A DNA stretch of 64,000 nucleotides from positions 372,001 to 436,000 of the forward strand of contig CAVVCY010000003.1 of NCBI GenBank assembly GCA_963746905.1. The letters are read 5' to 3'. Each line of letters starts with the position of its first letter. Positions within the stretch are counted from its first letter, which is position 1. A model generated the notes under the pieces. It was not told the DNA's origin. It was given only the letters and a program-made list of their open reading frames with translations, and did no database searches. Source of the stretch: JALYNX01 sp963746905. GTDB lineage: Bacteria > Actinomycetota > Acidimicrobiia > Spongiisociales > ZC4RG35. This document shows, piece by piece, positions 50,060-58,392 of this stretch. A program made the position numbers and the translations under genes.

Positions 50060-50264
50060 ACGCCAGAACCTGACCTCGCGGACGATCTTCGCCGAAACCA
50101 TCTCACCGACAGCCCTCGCCGACGCCGTCGCCGCCGAGATCGATGCCGAGATCGAGGTTGTAGAGCTCTACACCGACTCGCTCGGACCAGCTGGCTCCGG
50201 CGCTGAAACACTCCTCGGGATGCTCCGTCTTGATGCGGAATGGATCGCGGGGGCTTTGACGTGA
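50060..50264 (+). pseudogene. C-terminal fragment of zinc ABC transporter substrate-binding protein
   Basis: The frame ending at 50264 reads TIFAETISPTALADAVAAEI, then EVVELYTDSLGPAGSGAETLLGMLRLDAEWIAGAL. This is the C-terminal lobe end of ZnuA-type metal-binding proteins (YTDSLG..GSGA.TYLGM). No start codon, signal peptide or His-rich loop precedes it, and the N-terminal four fifths are missing. It is a remnant left by a deletion that brought it next to the TIGR03943 gene, or a pseudogene after rearrangement. The rest of 50054-50356 is not coding. Confidence 0.7.
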
Positions 50265-50356
50265 AGGTTGGGGCAAACCCACCCTGAGAATGCTCACTGG
50301 GGTTGGAGGCAACATGGTTCCGTCGACTGAACGGCTAGTCGACCTACGATCTCATT

Positions 50357-51571
50357 GTGTCGAACGAGCCGTCTGACTTCGAACGGCTGATCGGCCCCGA
50401 CCAGCGTCGGATGGCAGGACCGCGGGGCCTGGCGGCAGTGGTGGCTGTGATTGCAGTCGGCGTGGTGATCGGGCTCGTGGTCCTCTATCCCAGAGCTAAT
50501 CCCGAGATCGACCTCACCAACTTTGGGTTCGCTACCGATGTCGTCCCGGTGACGGTCACATCGGTGCAGATCGGCGAATGCGCCGACCTCCCGGATTTGG
50601 ATTGCACGATTGTCGATTTCTCCGACTCCGAAGGTGAGGTCATCCACAGTCAGGCTTTCCCCAATGATGGGTCGGCTCAACCCCAACTCGAAGTGGGTGA
50701 TGAAGTCTTTCTGGCGGCGATCGATGCCGGAGACGGCACCTTCCTCTACAACTATGCGGACCGCGACCGGACCTTGCTCCTGTGGGTTTTGGCTCTGCTT
50801 TTTGCCGGGTCGGTAGTGGCCTTGGGCCGGATGCGGGGCGCGGCCGCCCTACTTGGTCTTGGCATCAGTCTGCTGATCCTGCTCGGTTTCATCGTGCCTG
50901 CGATCATCGCCGGCGAGGACGCAGTATTTGTTGCGCTGGTCGGGGGAAGTGCCATCGTCTTAGTGGCTCTCTATCTCGCCCACGGATACACGCCTCTCAC
51001 CCATGTTGCCGCTGTCGGCGCATTCGCAGCACTAGCACTCACCACATTCCTCTCCTGGGGTGTAGTGGAACTCGCTCATTTCACTGGTCTCGCGGACGAG
51101 ACTTCGTACTACCTACTCCTTATACCCGGCTTCGATGTATCCGGTCTTCTCCTCGCAGGGATTGTGCTCGGAGCAATCGGAGCCCTCGACGATGTCACAG
51201 TCACCCAGGCATCCGCCGTGTGGGAAGTTCAACAGGCCAACCCCACCCTCGGCTCCGACGAACTATTTGCGTCCGGACTCAGAGTGGGTAGAGATCACAT
51301 CGCCTCCACCGTCAACACTCTTCTTCTGGCCTACGCCGGAGCCGCCATGCCACTAATCATCCTTTACACCCTCTCCGGCCAGCCAATAGCGTCGATCTCA
51401 AGCTCCGAACTAGTCGCCGTCGAGATAGTGCGAACCCTCGTCGGATCAATCGGCCTCGTGGCCGCGGTGCCCATCACCACCTGGCTGGCCGCGCGACACG
51501 CCGCGGAGAATTCAACAAATCACCCGCTACCACCTGGCGTGACCACCACCGAGCCCGGCCGTAAGGATTGA
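50357..51571 (+). CDS. YibE/F family membrane protein
   Basis: 404 residues. An outer domain with VTVTSVQIGECADLPDLDCTIVDFSD lies between the first helix (about 22-44) and six to seven later helices (from about 140). GMVLGAIGALDDVTVTQASAVWE-like sequence (GIVLGAIGALDDVTVTQ) and DHIASTVNTLLLAYAGAAMPL are the YibE/F signature. Function not known; often near metal or DNA-uptake genes. GTG start at 50357. Stop codon is part of the palindrome TGACCTAGGTCA (51569-51580). Confidence 0.87.
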   Translation: MSNEPSDFERLIGPDQRRMAGPRGLAAVVAVIAVGVVIGLVVLYPRANPEIDLTNFGFATDVVPVTVTSVQIGECADLPDLDCTIVDFSDSEGEVIHSQAFPNDGSAQPQLEVGDEVFLAAIDAGDGTFLYNYADRDRTLLLWVLALLFAGSVVALGRMRGAAALLGLGISLLILLGFIVPAIIAGEDAVFVALVGGSAIVLVALYLAHGYTPLTHVAAVGAFAALALTTFLSWGVVELAHFTGLADETSYYLLLIPGFDVSGLLLAGIVLGAIGALDDVTVTQASAVWEVQQANPTLGSDELFASGLRVGRDHIASTVNTLLLAYAGAAMPLIILYTLSGQPIASISSSELVAVEIVRTLVGSIGLVAAVPITTWLAARHAAENSTNHPLPPGVTTTEPGRKD

Positions 51572-51916
51572 CCTAGGTCACTTAGAGGCCGATCTGGTCG
51601 ATTAGGTTCGGAGATAAGGGTCCTTTGTCCCCACTAGGGCCCGTACGGAAGGGATCGCGAACCCCAAACGGCATGGCCCCCCATTGTCGCAACCCCAATT
51701 GGGGCTCCGATCCTAAAACGTGAACGCATAGAAACATCCGCCGAGTTGATGCTTACTTGCGGCCGTTGGCGATCAGAGTGGGGTGGGGGCTCGTCGTCGG
51801 CAGCATGTGAAGGCTGGAGACATGGCTCAGGGCGGCGGCGCCCTTCGAATAAGGGTGTATCGGGGCAAAGAAAAATCTTGTCCGGGTTGGGGCGTCCCCT
51901 ATATCCCGGGCCCATG
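51572..51916. other. Non-coding stretch before tRNA pair
   Basis: No gene with support. Contains the self-complementary CCAATTGG (51694-51701) and short GC-rich hairpins. No RNA family recognised. Confidence 0.35.
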
Positions 51917-51944
51917 TTGAGCAGGAAAGCCCGACCTCTATACT
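51917..51944 (+). promoter_or_regulatory. Sigma-70-type promoter for tRNA-Asp
   Basis: TTGAGC, a 16-base spacer and TATACT, ending 43 bases before the tRNA gene. Only promoter in the window that I can place with good boxes. Confidence 0.6.
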
Positions 51945-51987
51945 TCTTTGGTCGCAGCCAGACCCGGTTTGGATTCGCGACGTCCCC

Positions 51988-52065
51988 GGGGGCGTAGAAC
52001 AGCCTGGAGTGTTCGTCGGCCTGTCAAGCCGAAGGTCGCGGGTTCAAATCCCGTCGCTCCCGCCA
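51988..52065 (+). tRNA. tRNA-Asp (anticodon GUC)
   Basis: Acceptor GGGGGCG with CGCTCCC (one G-U), D-stem GAAC/GTTC, anticodon stem TCGGC/GCCGA with loop CTGTCAA, T-arm GCGGG-TTCAAAT-CCCGT, discriminator G and an encoded CCA. Confidence 0.93.
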
Positions 52066-52096
52066 GCCAGATCCTCGCCGAGGGTCTGGTCTGGGA

Positions 52097-52169
52097 GGTC
52101 AGGTAGCTCAGTCGGTAGAGCGCCGGTCTGAAAAACCGGAGGTCGACGGATCGACGCCGTCCCTGACCA
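52097..52169 (+). tRNA. tRNA-Phe (anticodon GAA)
   Basis: Acceptor GGTCAGG with CCTGACC, D-arm AGCTCAGTCGGTAGAGC, anticodon stem CCGGT/ACCGG with loop CTGAAAA, T-stem GACGG/CCGTC, discriminator A, CCA not encoded. The T-loop ATCGACG has A in place of the usual first T. A small GGGCC-TTTC-GGCCC hairpin at 52183-52196 may end the transcript. Confidence 0.93.
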
Positions 52170-52234
52170 CTTCTCTTCAGATGGGCCTTTCGGCCCTGGC
52201 TGGTTCTGCCAAACCGACGGACGATCACACCATT

Positions 52235-53047
52235 GTGACGGTCGCCCTCGTGCCGACGCCAGATACAGCCCGGCTTCCCAACTCGGTCGCCGCAGTCCGA
52301 GACAGGACAACCGAAGGCAAGATCACGGCGAGACGGGTATGGGCCATGCTCCCAGCCCGCATCGTCCTCGCTATCGCCTTCCAGCTGCTATTCGCCATCG
52401 GGTACCTGCTGGCGGGCGACAACTCGCCATGGCAGTCCGCGGCCGAGATGTGGCTCGCCTCATTCGCCCTCGCCGAGTTCGTCAACCTCTGGCTTCTGGC
52501 GCGTCTCGCCCGAGCCGAGGGGATCCGCCTCGTCGACCTGTACAACCCGAGCCGTGCCACTAGGTCGACCGACCTCAAGTGGACCGGTCTCGCCGTCCTC
52601 GTGGCGGCGCCTCTCGCCTTGCTCCCCTCGGTTCTCCTGGCACAGGCGTTGTGGTCGGATCCTGAGATCGGTCAGGAGATGCTGTTCCATCCGGTGTGGG
52701 TGCCGGCCGCCTGGGCAATGCTCATCGTGTTCCCGGTTATCCATGCGCTCACAGAACTGCCGACTTATTACGGATACGTCCTGCCCCGTCTCCAGGCACT
52801 GACATCCCGGTTGGTGCTGCCACTGGTGCTGACCGCCTCGACGCTCTCACTGCAGCACGCCGCACTTCCGTTGCTGTTCGACACCAGATACCTCATGTGG
52901 CGTGCCCTCATGTTTCTCCCGCTCGCCCTCTGGTTCGGGTGGATCATCCAGCATCGCCCCACGACACTGCCCTACATGGCGGTTGCTCATGGGCTTCTCG
53001 ACATATCGCTGCCCATCTTCGTGTTGACCGCCTCCATCGCCCTCTGA
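52235..53047 (+). CDS. CPBP-type (CAAX protease-like) membrane protein
   Basis: About 270 residues with seven to eight helices. ALTELPTYYGYVLPRLQAL corresponds to the glutamate-arginine motif (E..xxR-like) and MAVAHGLLDISLPIF to the late His/Asp motif of CPBP intramembrane proteases, though the second Glu is missing, so activity is doubtful. Start uncertain: GTG at 52235 or 52250, or ATG at 52181, which lies in the hairpin behind tRNA-Phe. No partner gene. Confidence 0.68.
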   Translation: MTVALVPTPDTARLPNSVAAVRDRTTEGKITARRVWAMLPARIVLAIAFQLLFAIGYLLAGDNSPWQSAAEMWLASFALAEFVNLWLLARLARAEGIRLVDLYNPSRATRSTDLKWTGLAVLVAAPLALLPSVLLAQALWSDPEIGQEMLFHPVWVPAAWAMLIVFPVIHALTELPTYYGYVLPRLQALTSRLVLPLVLTASTLSLQHAALPLLFDTRYLMWRALMFLPLALWFGWIIQHRPTTLPYMAVAHGLLDISLPIFVLTASIAL

Positions 53048-53211
53048 CGGGGACTTCGGTCGCACCCGGGCATCCTGCTCTCCCCGGCGCACTGAGCCAT
53101 TGCCGCATCTTTACCCGACTGCTTCCCCGTCTTTACCGGCATAGCCGACTCTCTCCTCAACAGCACGAATCCGAGGGCCAACCAGACCCGAGGACAGAGA
53201 AGGAGACAAAG

Positions 53212-53673
53212 ATGTCACAGCGAGAAATCAAGTCATTCGATCCCAGGTGGGCCGTCATCGGTCTGATCGGGGCGGTGGCAATAGTGGCCGCGTTCTTCGC
53301 AGCCAACGCACTGGACCAGGCAGTGACTCCACAGGTCACCGGCAGAGTCAACAGCACTTCGTTTGCGACCGCCCTGTCGCAAGGCCCGGTGTCGGGGATG
53401 CCGGAAGGTACGTTCAGGGCCCTGACCGAAGCCCCCGTTGTGGTCCCCAACCTGGCCAAGGGACCGATCTCCGGGATGCCGGAAGGGACCTTCAGGGCCT
53501 TGACCCAAGCCCCCGCCGCTCCCGAACTCGCCGATGGACCAATCTCCGGGATGCCGGAAGGGACCTTCAGGGCCCTGACCCACACCCCCGTGGTACCCGG
53601 CCCGACCGACGGCCCGATCCCCGGGATGCCGAACGAAACCTATGAGCTAGTTCGCTCCCTGAGCGCCCGTTGA
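53212..53673 (+). CDS. Single-pass protein with four GPISGMPEGTFRALT repeats
   Basis: 153 residues: cytoplasmic start with SFDPRWAV, one transmembrane helix (about 14-34), then an outer region made of tandem units of about 25 residues. Units 1 to 3 begin GP(V/I)SGMPEGTFRALT and are joined by Pro/Ala-rich linkers; unit 4 begins GPIPGMPNETYELV and ends the protein. AAGGAGAC five bases upstream fixes the ATG. I do not recognise the family. The identical core with variable linkers suggests a repeated binding motif at the cell surface. Strong terminator behind it. Confidence 0.75.
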   Translation: MSQREIKSFDPRWAVIGLIGAVAIVAAFFAANALDQAVTPQVTGRVNSTSFATALSQGPVSGMPEGTFRALTEAPVVVPNLAKGPISGMPEGTFRALTQAPAAPELADGPISGMPEGTFRALTHTPVVPGPTDGPIPGMPNETYELVRSLSAR

Positions 53674-53689
53674 ACCGTCGAATCACCAC

Positions 53690-53730
53690 ACACCCGCCGA
53701 CATGCTCTTTCCGTCATGTCGGCGGGTGTT
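53690..53730 (+). terminator. Strong terminator
   Basis: ACACCCGCCGACATG pairs perfectly with CATGTCGGCGGGTGT (10-base loop), followed by TCTCT. Confidence 0.9.
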
Positions 53731-53761
53731 CTCTATGTGGCACCATTCGAGTGTGGACGGC

Positions 53762-56629
53762 ATGGCTCAGCTCGTAGTGAAGGTCCTGGGCCCGGTCGTC
53801 GCCGAGCGGGCGGGCACGAGTCTCCCCCTGGGCGGCGCCAAGCCACGACTGACGTTGGCATTGCTCGCCTCCTCTGCCGGGAAGACGGTCTCCGTGGACC
53901 AACTGATCGACGGGCTATGGGGTGAGGAGCCACCTCCAACAGCCCGAAAGAGCCTTCAAGTCCACATCTCAGCTCTCCGGAAGTCACTCGATGAGTCCGC
54001 GATCATCACGACCGATGGTGGCTACGAGCTGGAGGCGGCCCTGGACTCCTTTCAACTCGAGAGCTTCGTCGCAGATGCCTCACGTCTTCTTCCACTCGAT
54101 CCCCACGCGGCTCTCGCCCCGACCGAACGCGCCATCGCACTATGGCGGGGTGACCCCTATGCCGATCTCGCAGACGAGGAAGCCCTTCGCGGGGAGAGGG
54201 CCCGTCTCGAGGAACTCCGACTTCAGGCCTTTGTGCTCCGCTTTCGAGCCTTGCTCGACCTGGGCCGACATGAGGAAGCGCTGGGCGACCTCGATGCCCT
54301 GACCAGGGCAAATCCCTACCGGGAAGAGTTGCGCTCATTGCAGATGCTCGTCCTCTATCGATCGGGGCGACAGGTCGACGCCCTCCGCGCCTTCCAGGAG
54401 ACTCGGCGAATCCTCGGAGAAGACCTCGGTGTGGACCCGTCAGCGGAACTGCGCGACCTCGAGCAGCGGATACTCGATCACGACCCAACTTTGCAAGGCC
54501 CCTCATCCAAGCCCGAAGTCCCGTCGACCCTCCCCGTGCGGCCCGTCGAGTTGGTCGGGCGCACCACGGACGTCGAGGTCGTCCGGGAACTCCTGGGAAC
54601 CTCCCGCCTGGTCACCATCACCGGCGTGGGAGGAGCCGGCAAGACCAGTCTCGCCATCGAGACGGCCCACGGCGTCGTCTCCTCGCATCGCGGCGGGGTG
54701 TTCTTTGTCGACCTGACCTCCATCGGTGATGACGACGACGTGCTCGGGACCACCATGGACGGGATGGGCCTGCCGGTCGTGGGAATCGAGCCGACCCTGG
54801 ACCGGATCGTCGACTTCCTCCGTCCGAGGTCGTGCCTTCTCGTGATGGACAACTGCGAGCACGTGCTCGACGGCACGGCCCGTCTTATCAGCTATCTCCT
54901 CAATCGGTGCTCCGAACTGACCGTGATGGCGACCAGCCGCGAGGCTCTATCCGTCCCCGGAGAGCAGGTCTACCGCATCCCTCTGCTCGGCTCGGAGGAT
55001 GTGAACGCCCCCGCCGTCGAGCTGTTTCTGAGACGAGCTCGAGAAGCCGATTTCGATTTCGCTCTCGAGGACGGCGACCGCGACCTCGTGGTGGAGATAT
55101 GCAACAGCCTCGATGGGATCCCACTCGCCATCGAGCTCGCAGCGTCGCAAACCCGGTCGATGGCCCTCGCCGAAATCAAAGAGCGCCTCGACGACAGATT
55201 CAGCCTCCTCGCAGGGAGCAGCCGCAACCCAATCCTGCATCATCAGACCCTGCTGGCAACGGTCGAGTGGAGCTACTCGCTGCTCACCGACATGGAACAG
55301 ACGATGCTCCGACGGCTCTCGGTCTTTCACGGCGGATTCGATATCTCGGATGTGGCTGCCGTCACGGGGGTCGAGGATCCCGAGGCGGCGCTCCTGGTCG
55401 ACGCGCTCGTCGCCAAATCACTCGTCCATGCCGGCCGTGGCACCTCCGGGATCCGTCTCGGGCTTCTCGAAACCATCCGACTGTTCGCCCAAGAGAAGCT
55501 CCGAGAGGACGATGACGCCTCGGGGGCCGGATTGCGCCACCACGCCCGGTTCATCGGATCGATGCAAGGCACCTCATTCAACTTCAACAACCACCACGTC
55601 CAGACCTATCACAGAAACGAACGGGAGTTGTCCAACCTCATCACGGCAATGGAGTGGGGCCTGGACCATGGCCACGAGGCGGAGTCGGCACTGACCGTCG
55701 CCCGCGTCTTCTGGCCAATGGTGAACCGGGGAATAGTCCACAAATACCAGCGCCTTCTCGAGAATGACTACGACCTCTCGCCCGATGATCTGGCCCTGCT
55801 CCTGACCGGACGGATGATGGTCGCCTTCGACACGATCGACTCCAGCGCGGCGCGGTCGATTGCGGAGATCGCCTGTGCCCTCGATCCGGAGGGCCTCTTG
55901 GACGACGGATTCACCCCTCGGATCGGCGAATTCGGCTTTGCACCTGTGGAAGGGGCCGAAGAGCGGCTGGCATTCCTCGAAGAGGTCTTGCCCCAGGCGG
56001 AGCGCTCGGCCACTCCTAGCGCCAATATCGGCATGGTGGAAATGCACCGCGCCGGGCAGTTCTACAGCCTGGCCCGGCTCGACGACGCTCTGGCCGCGGC
56101 CCACCGGGCCTCCCAGATGGCAAGGGCCGGGGGTCATGTGTTCTGGGACGAAGTGCTCGCTGAGCTCGCCCTGCTCGTTCTCTTGGGGCGGAGGGGCGAG
56201 GCTCAGTCCCTCCTTTCCGAGCTCGAAGGCCTGCTGGAGGGTGGTGCAATCGAGATCGGCCGCGGGGTCTCCGCGGTCGGATCGGGCGATCCCCTAGCGG
56301 CGGGGAAAGCGTTGGCCGAATCGGCATACCGGAACGTCACCGGTCGGCAGTATCTCCAGGAGGGCGACTATCTGTGCCTGTTCGCCGCCTATCGGTTCGA
56401 GCTCGGAGACCGAGAGCGGGCCTACGATCTCTTGAAGTCAATCCAGCCCCGATATGGGGTCATCCAGTGGCTGGTTTGGCCCTATGTCTGGGAATGGACC
56501 CCGGAGACGTTTGTCGCCGGCAATGCAGAAGCACGTGGTCGCGAGCTCGCCCGAATGTCCCAACCCAGGTGGGACTCGATGGTGATGGCCAGGCTTCTCG
56601 CCGAGGAGCTCGACTTCTGGCAGTCCTAG
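53762..56629 (+). CDS. AfsR/SARP-like regulator (OmpR-type wHTH, BTAD, NB-ARC, helical repeats)
   Basis: 955 residues. Residues 1-95 hold the winged helix (VKVLGPVVAERAG, LIDGLWGEEPPPTARKSLQVHISALRKSL); 96-240 the bacterial transcriptional activation domain (ADEEALRGERARLEELRLQA, DALRAFQETRRILGEDLGVDPSAEL); P-loop GVGGAGKTSLA starts at 288, followed by VMDNCEHVLDG and MATSREAL of the STAND ATPase; the last 400 residues are helical repeats. Such proteins switch on secondary metabolism or stress genes after ligand binding. No biosynthetic cluster is next to it. ATG at 53762 chosen; GTG at 53753 possible. Stop overlaps the convergent SHOCT gene in CTAG. Confidence 0.9.
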   Translation: MAQLVVKVLGPVVAERAGTSLPLGGAKPRLTLALLASSAGKTVSVDQLIDGLWGEEPPPTARKSLQVHISALRKSLDESAIITTDGGYELEAALDSFQLESFVADASRLLPLDPHAALAPTERAIALWRGDPYADLADEEALRGERARLEELRLQAFVLRFRALLDLGRHEEALGDLDALTRANPYREELRSLQMLVLYRSGRQVDALRAFQETRRILGEDLGVDPSAELRDLEQRILDHDPTLQGPSSKPEVPSTLPVRPVELVGRTTDVEVVRELLGTSRLVTITGVGGAGKTSLAIETAHGVVSSHRGGVFFVDLTSIGDDDDVLGTTMDGMGLPVVGIEPTLDRIVDFLRPRSCLLVMDNCEHVLDGTARLISYLLNRCSELTVMATSREALSVPGEQVYRIPLLGSEDVNAPAVELFLRRAREADFDFALEDGDRDLVVEICNSLDGIPLAIELAASQTRSMALAEIKERLDDRFSLLAGSSRNPILHHQTLLATVEWSYSLLTDMEQTMLRRLSVFHGGFDISDVAAVTGVEDPEAALLVDALVAKSLVHAGRGTSGIRLGLLETIRLFAQEKLREDDDASGAGLRHHARFIGSMQGTSFNFNNHHVQTYHRNERELSNLITAMEWGLDHGHEAESALTVARVFWPMVNRGIVHKYQRLLENDYDLSPDDLALLLTGRMMVAFDTIDSSAARSIAEIACALDPEGLLDDGFTPRIGEFGFAPVEGAEERLAFLEEVLPQAERSATPSANIGMVEMHRAGQFYSLARLDDALAAAHRASQMARAGGHVFWDEVLAELALLVLLGRRGEAQSLLSELEGLLEGGAIEIGRGVSAVGSGDPLAAGKALAESAYRNVTGRQYLQEGDYLCLFAAYRFELGDRERAYDLLKSIQPRYGVIQWLVWPYVWEWTPETFVAGNAEARGRELARMSQPRWDSMVMARLLAEELDFWQS

Positions 56630-56925
56630 CCGGCAGGCGGTGCCGGTGGCGGAGTCGAGGGCGGTCCCCCGAGGGCCTCGTTGGCCTCCAGGAACTCCTG
56701 GGTGGTCATCTCACCCTGGGCGTAGCGCATCCGAACCGTGACCAGCGCCTGATCCATGGGCGGCATGGCACTTGCTGATGGGTTTCGGCGAAAAAGAAGC
56801 ACGACTCCAAGCACGAGCAGCGCGATGAAGGCCAGGAACATCATGATCGCGACCCAACGGAATGCCATACCGTGCCAGCCCATGCCAAAACCACGTCCGA
56901 GACGAAGGATCAAGTGCGTCGACAT
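56626..56925 (-). CDS. SHOCT-domain membrane protein
   Basis: 99 residues: Gly/His-rich start, one transmembrane helix (about 23-45), then a SHOCT domain (VTVRMRYAQGEMTTQEFLEANEAL) and a proline tail. SHOCT domains mark short oligomerising membrane proteins. Stop codon shares the palindrome CTAG with the convergent regulator gene. Confidence 0.85.
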   Translation of the reverse strand: MSTHLILRLGRGFGMGWHGMAFRWVAIMMFLAFIALLVLGVVLLFRRNPSASAMPPMDQALVTVRMRYAQGEMTTQEFLEANEALGGPPSTPPPAPPAG

Positions 56926-56972
56926 GCGGTCAGATTACGACGCCGGGAAAGATGTACGAGAGACGGATTTCC

Positions 56973-57461
56973 TCAAGGCAGCGTGCTGACAGTGACATTG
57001 CTGCCGCTACTGGCCGAAACCCAATCGGCACCGTTCCAACTGAATGGAAAAAGTTCGGTGAAGACGTCGTCCGGCCCAACTGCACTCACCTCCACCCTGA
57101 CCATGCCGTTGCCGTCCTCATGGATAGGTCCGACCACGAAAATGAACGTGCCCTCGTCGTGGGCAGCCTGGGCCACCTCATCGGTCACGAACTCGACATC
57201 GGCGAACTGACGGGTGATAGCAGTCTCTTGAACGTCGGACAGAGGGTCCCCCGGAACGGGAGGGCTCACGGTCTCGTACTCGTGGTCACTGATGAAGAGC
57301 TCCTCGCCGATGCAGTGTTGATCACACAACAGGGCCAGGCCCCGCGCCGAGAGCTCCGCCTCGGATTCGGGAGTGAGAGCCGGAGCCTCACTGCCCGACG
57401 AGCATGCGGCCACGATGGCCACCAGGACAAGCAGAGCGATATTCCGGAGACGAACAATCAT
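56973..57461 (-). CDS. Lipoprotein of unknown function
   Basis: 162 residues: signal peptide with lipobox IVAAC (Cys19), then a domain with a cysteine pair (LLCDQHCIG), QFADVEFVTDEVAQAAH and FIFVVGPIHEDGNGMVRVEV. No family recognised. ATG at 57461 follows GGGGAG closely; the frame to 57527 adds a Cys/Arg-rich stretch without support. Divergent from the methionine riboswitch region. Confidence 0.65.
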   Translation of the reverse strand: MIVRLRNIALLVLVAIVAACSSGSEAPALTPESEAELSARGLALLCDQHCIGEELFISDHEYETVSPPVPGDPLSDVQETAITRQFADVEFVTDEVAQAAHDEGTFIFVVGPIHEDGNGMVRVEVSAVGPDDVFTELFPFSWNGADWVSASSGSNVTVSTLP

Positions 57462-57519
57462 CTCCCCATTCTGGTCTTGACTCGGCCGTCGACACCGGCA
57501 ACACTTGCGCCACTTAACA

Positions 57520-57604
57520 GCGCTCATCCAGAGCGGTGGAGGGACAGGCCCTGTGAAACCGCGGCAACCGATTAGTTCGGTGCCAATGCCTGATCGATGA
57601 GATG
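57520..57604 (+). promoter_or_regulatory. SAM-I (S-box) riboswitch
   Basis: P1 stem CTCATC (57523-57528) with GATGAG (57596-57601) encloses the S-box core: AGAGCGGTGGAGGGACAGGC, CCTGTGAAACCGCGGCAACC, GGTGCCAATGCCTGATC. It should reduce expression of the following sulfhydrylase/metX operon when S-adenosylmethionine is plentiful. Confidence 0.92.
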
Positions 57605-57671
57605 CCTAGTGGCGGTCCTCCGCCTCGGGCGCTCGCATGAGCGCGTTGAGACGACATAGGAGGAAATAGCC

Positions 57672-57764
57672 ATGAGACAAGAGACCGATCGAACCGCCGG
57701 ATCCTTCCGGTGCATGTGTTGTCGACGCTCTCGGGTGGCATGCCCGAGCGTTCGACGCTCGTAG
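57672..57764 (+). CDS. Cys-rich 30-codon leader peptide
   Basis: Short gene with the perfect ribosome site AGGAGG (57658-57663) eight bases before its ATG. The 30 residues include C-M-C-C at 14-17 and another Cys at 24, among several arginines. Cysteine codons sit over the left arm of the attenuator hairpins, so slow translation when charged tRNA-Cys is scarce would change RNA folding. This matches the plan of actinobacterial cysteine-responsive leader peptides. Not expected to have a function as a protein. Confidence 0.7.
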   Translation: MRQETDRTAGSFRCMCCRRSRVACPSVRRS

Positions 57765-57785
57765 ATCACCGCCCCCACCCGAGAG
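57728..57785 (+). promoter_or_regulatory. Attenuator with two mutually exclusive stems
   Basis: CTCTCGGGTG at 57728-57737 pairs perfectly (10 bp) with CACCCGAGAG at 57776-57785; its inner part CTCGGG also pairs with CCCGAG at 57743-57748. A further stem ACCGCC (57768-57773)/GGCGGT (57800-57805) competes with the long one. The left arm lies inside the leader peptide gene. Confidence 0.65.
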
Positions 57786-57848
57786 CCACCCGTCACTCAG
57801 GCGGTGCTTCCACGTACCCACATTTGCACAGAAAAGGAAAGATGATCA

Positions 57849-58361
57849 ATGACTACCGCATATCTCAACGAAGTCGACCTTCCCACGGTCGGCGCCCTGG
57901 TTCAGTCAATCCAGGACGATCCGAACAACGCACAGACCATTTGGAAGTCCGAAGTCACCTGGGACGGAGCCTTCCGCACGTCGGCTCGCTCACGTGACTT
58001 CGATCCGATCGCATTCGATGAGCCACCCGGGCTCGGCGGCACCAACACCGCTCCGAATCCGGTGGAACAGCTCCTCGGGGCCCTCGGCTCCTGCTTGGTG
58101 ATCGGCTACGCGGCCAATGCCAGCGTGGCCGGCATCGAGTTGAAGGACCTGCGCATCGAGCTCGAAGGCGATCTCGACCTGAAGACCTTCCTCGGTCTCG
58201 GAGACGGCAACGCCGGGTTCTCCACGATTGGGGCCACGGTCCACATCGAGGCCGACGCCGACGAAGCGGCGATCGAGGCACTACATCAAAAGGTGGTTTC
58301 GACCTCCCCGGTCGGACACTGCTTGTCGCGATCGATTCCCCTCGACGTCAGCCTCGCCTGA
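57849..58361 (+). CDS. OsmC family protein
   Basis: 170 residues with the OsmC/Ohr fold: GLGGTNTAPNPVEQLLGALGSCLVIGYAANA contains the redox Cys of the family, and PVGHCLSRSIPLDVSL the second. OsmC proteins reduce peroxides or bind sulfur compounds and are common in sulfur-assimilation operons. First full gene of the riboswitch-controlled operon, 31 bases before the sulfhydrylase gene. ATG with AAAGGAAAG upstream; ATG at 57842 is in another frame. Confidence 0.88.
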   Translation: MTTAYLNEVDLPTVGALVQSIQDDPNNAQTIWKSEVTWDGAFRTSARSRDFDPIAFDEPPGLGGTNTAPNPVEQLLGALGSCLVIGYAANASVAGIELKDLRIELEGDLDLKTFLGLGDGNAGFSTIGATVHIEADADEAAIEALHQKVVSTSPVGHCLSRSIPLDVSLA

Positions 58362-58392
58362 GACCTCTTCCACGACAAAGGAGCAAACATCC

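Noticed and set aside
51988..52169. tRNA pair as an integration site of a mobile element
   Set aside because: No integrase, no duplicated tRNA 3' end and ordinary neighbouring genes.
53390..53640. CRISPR-like array
   Set aside because: The repeats are in frame within one gene, imperfect, with linkers that encode Pro/Ala stretches, and no cas genes are near.
57520..57604. SAM-IV riboswitch, common in actinobacteria
   Set aside because: P1 arms and the GGTGCCAAT-CCTGATC segment after the core follow the SAM-I layout and not the pseudoknotted SAM-IV one.
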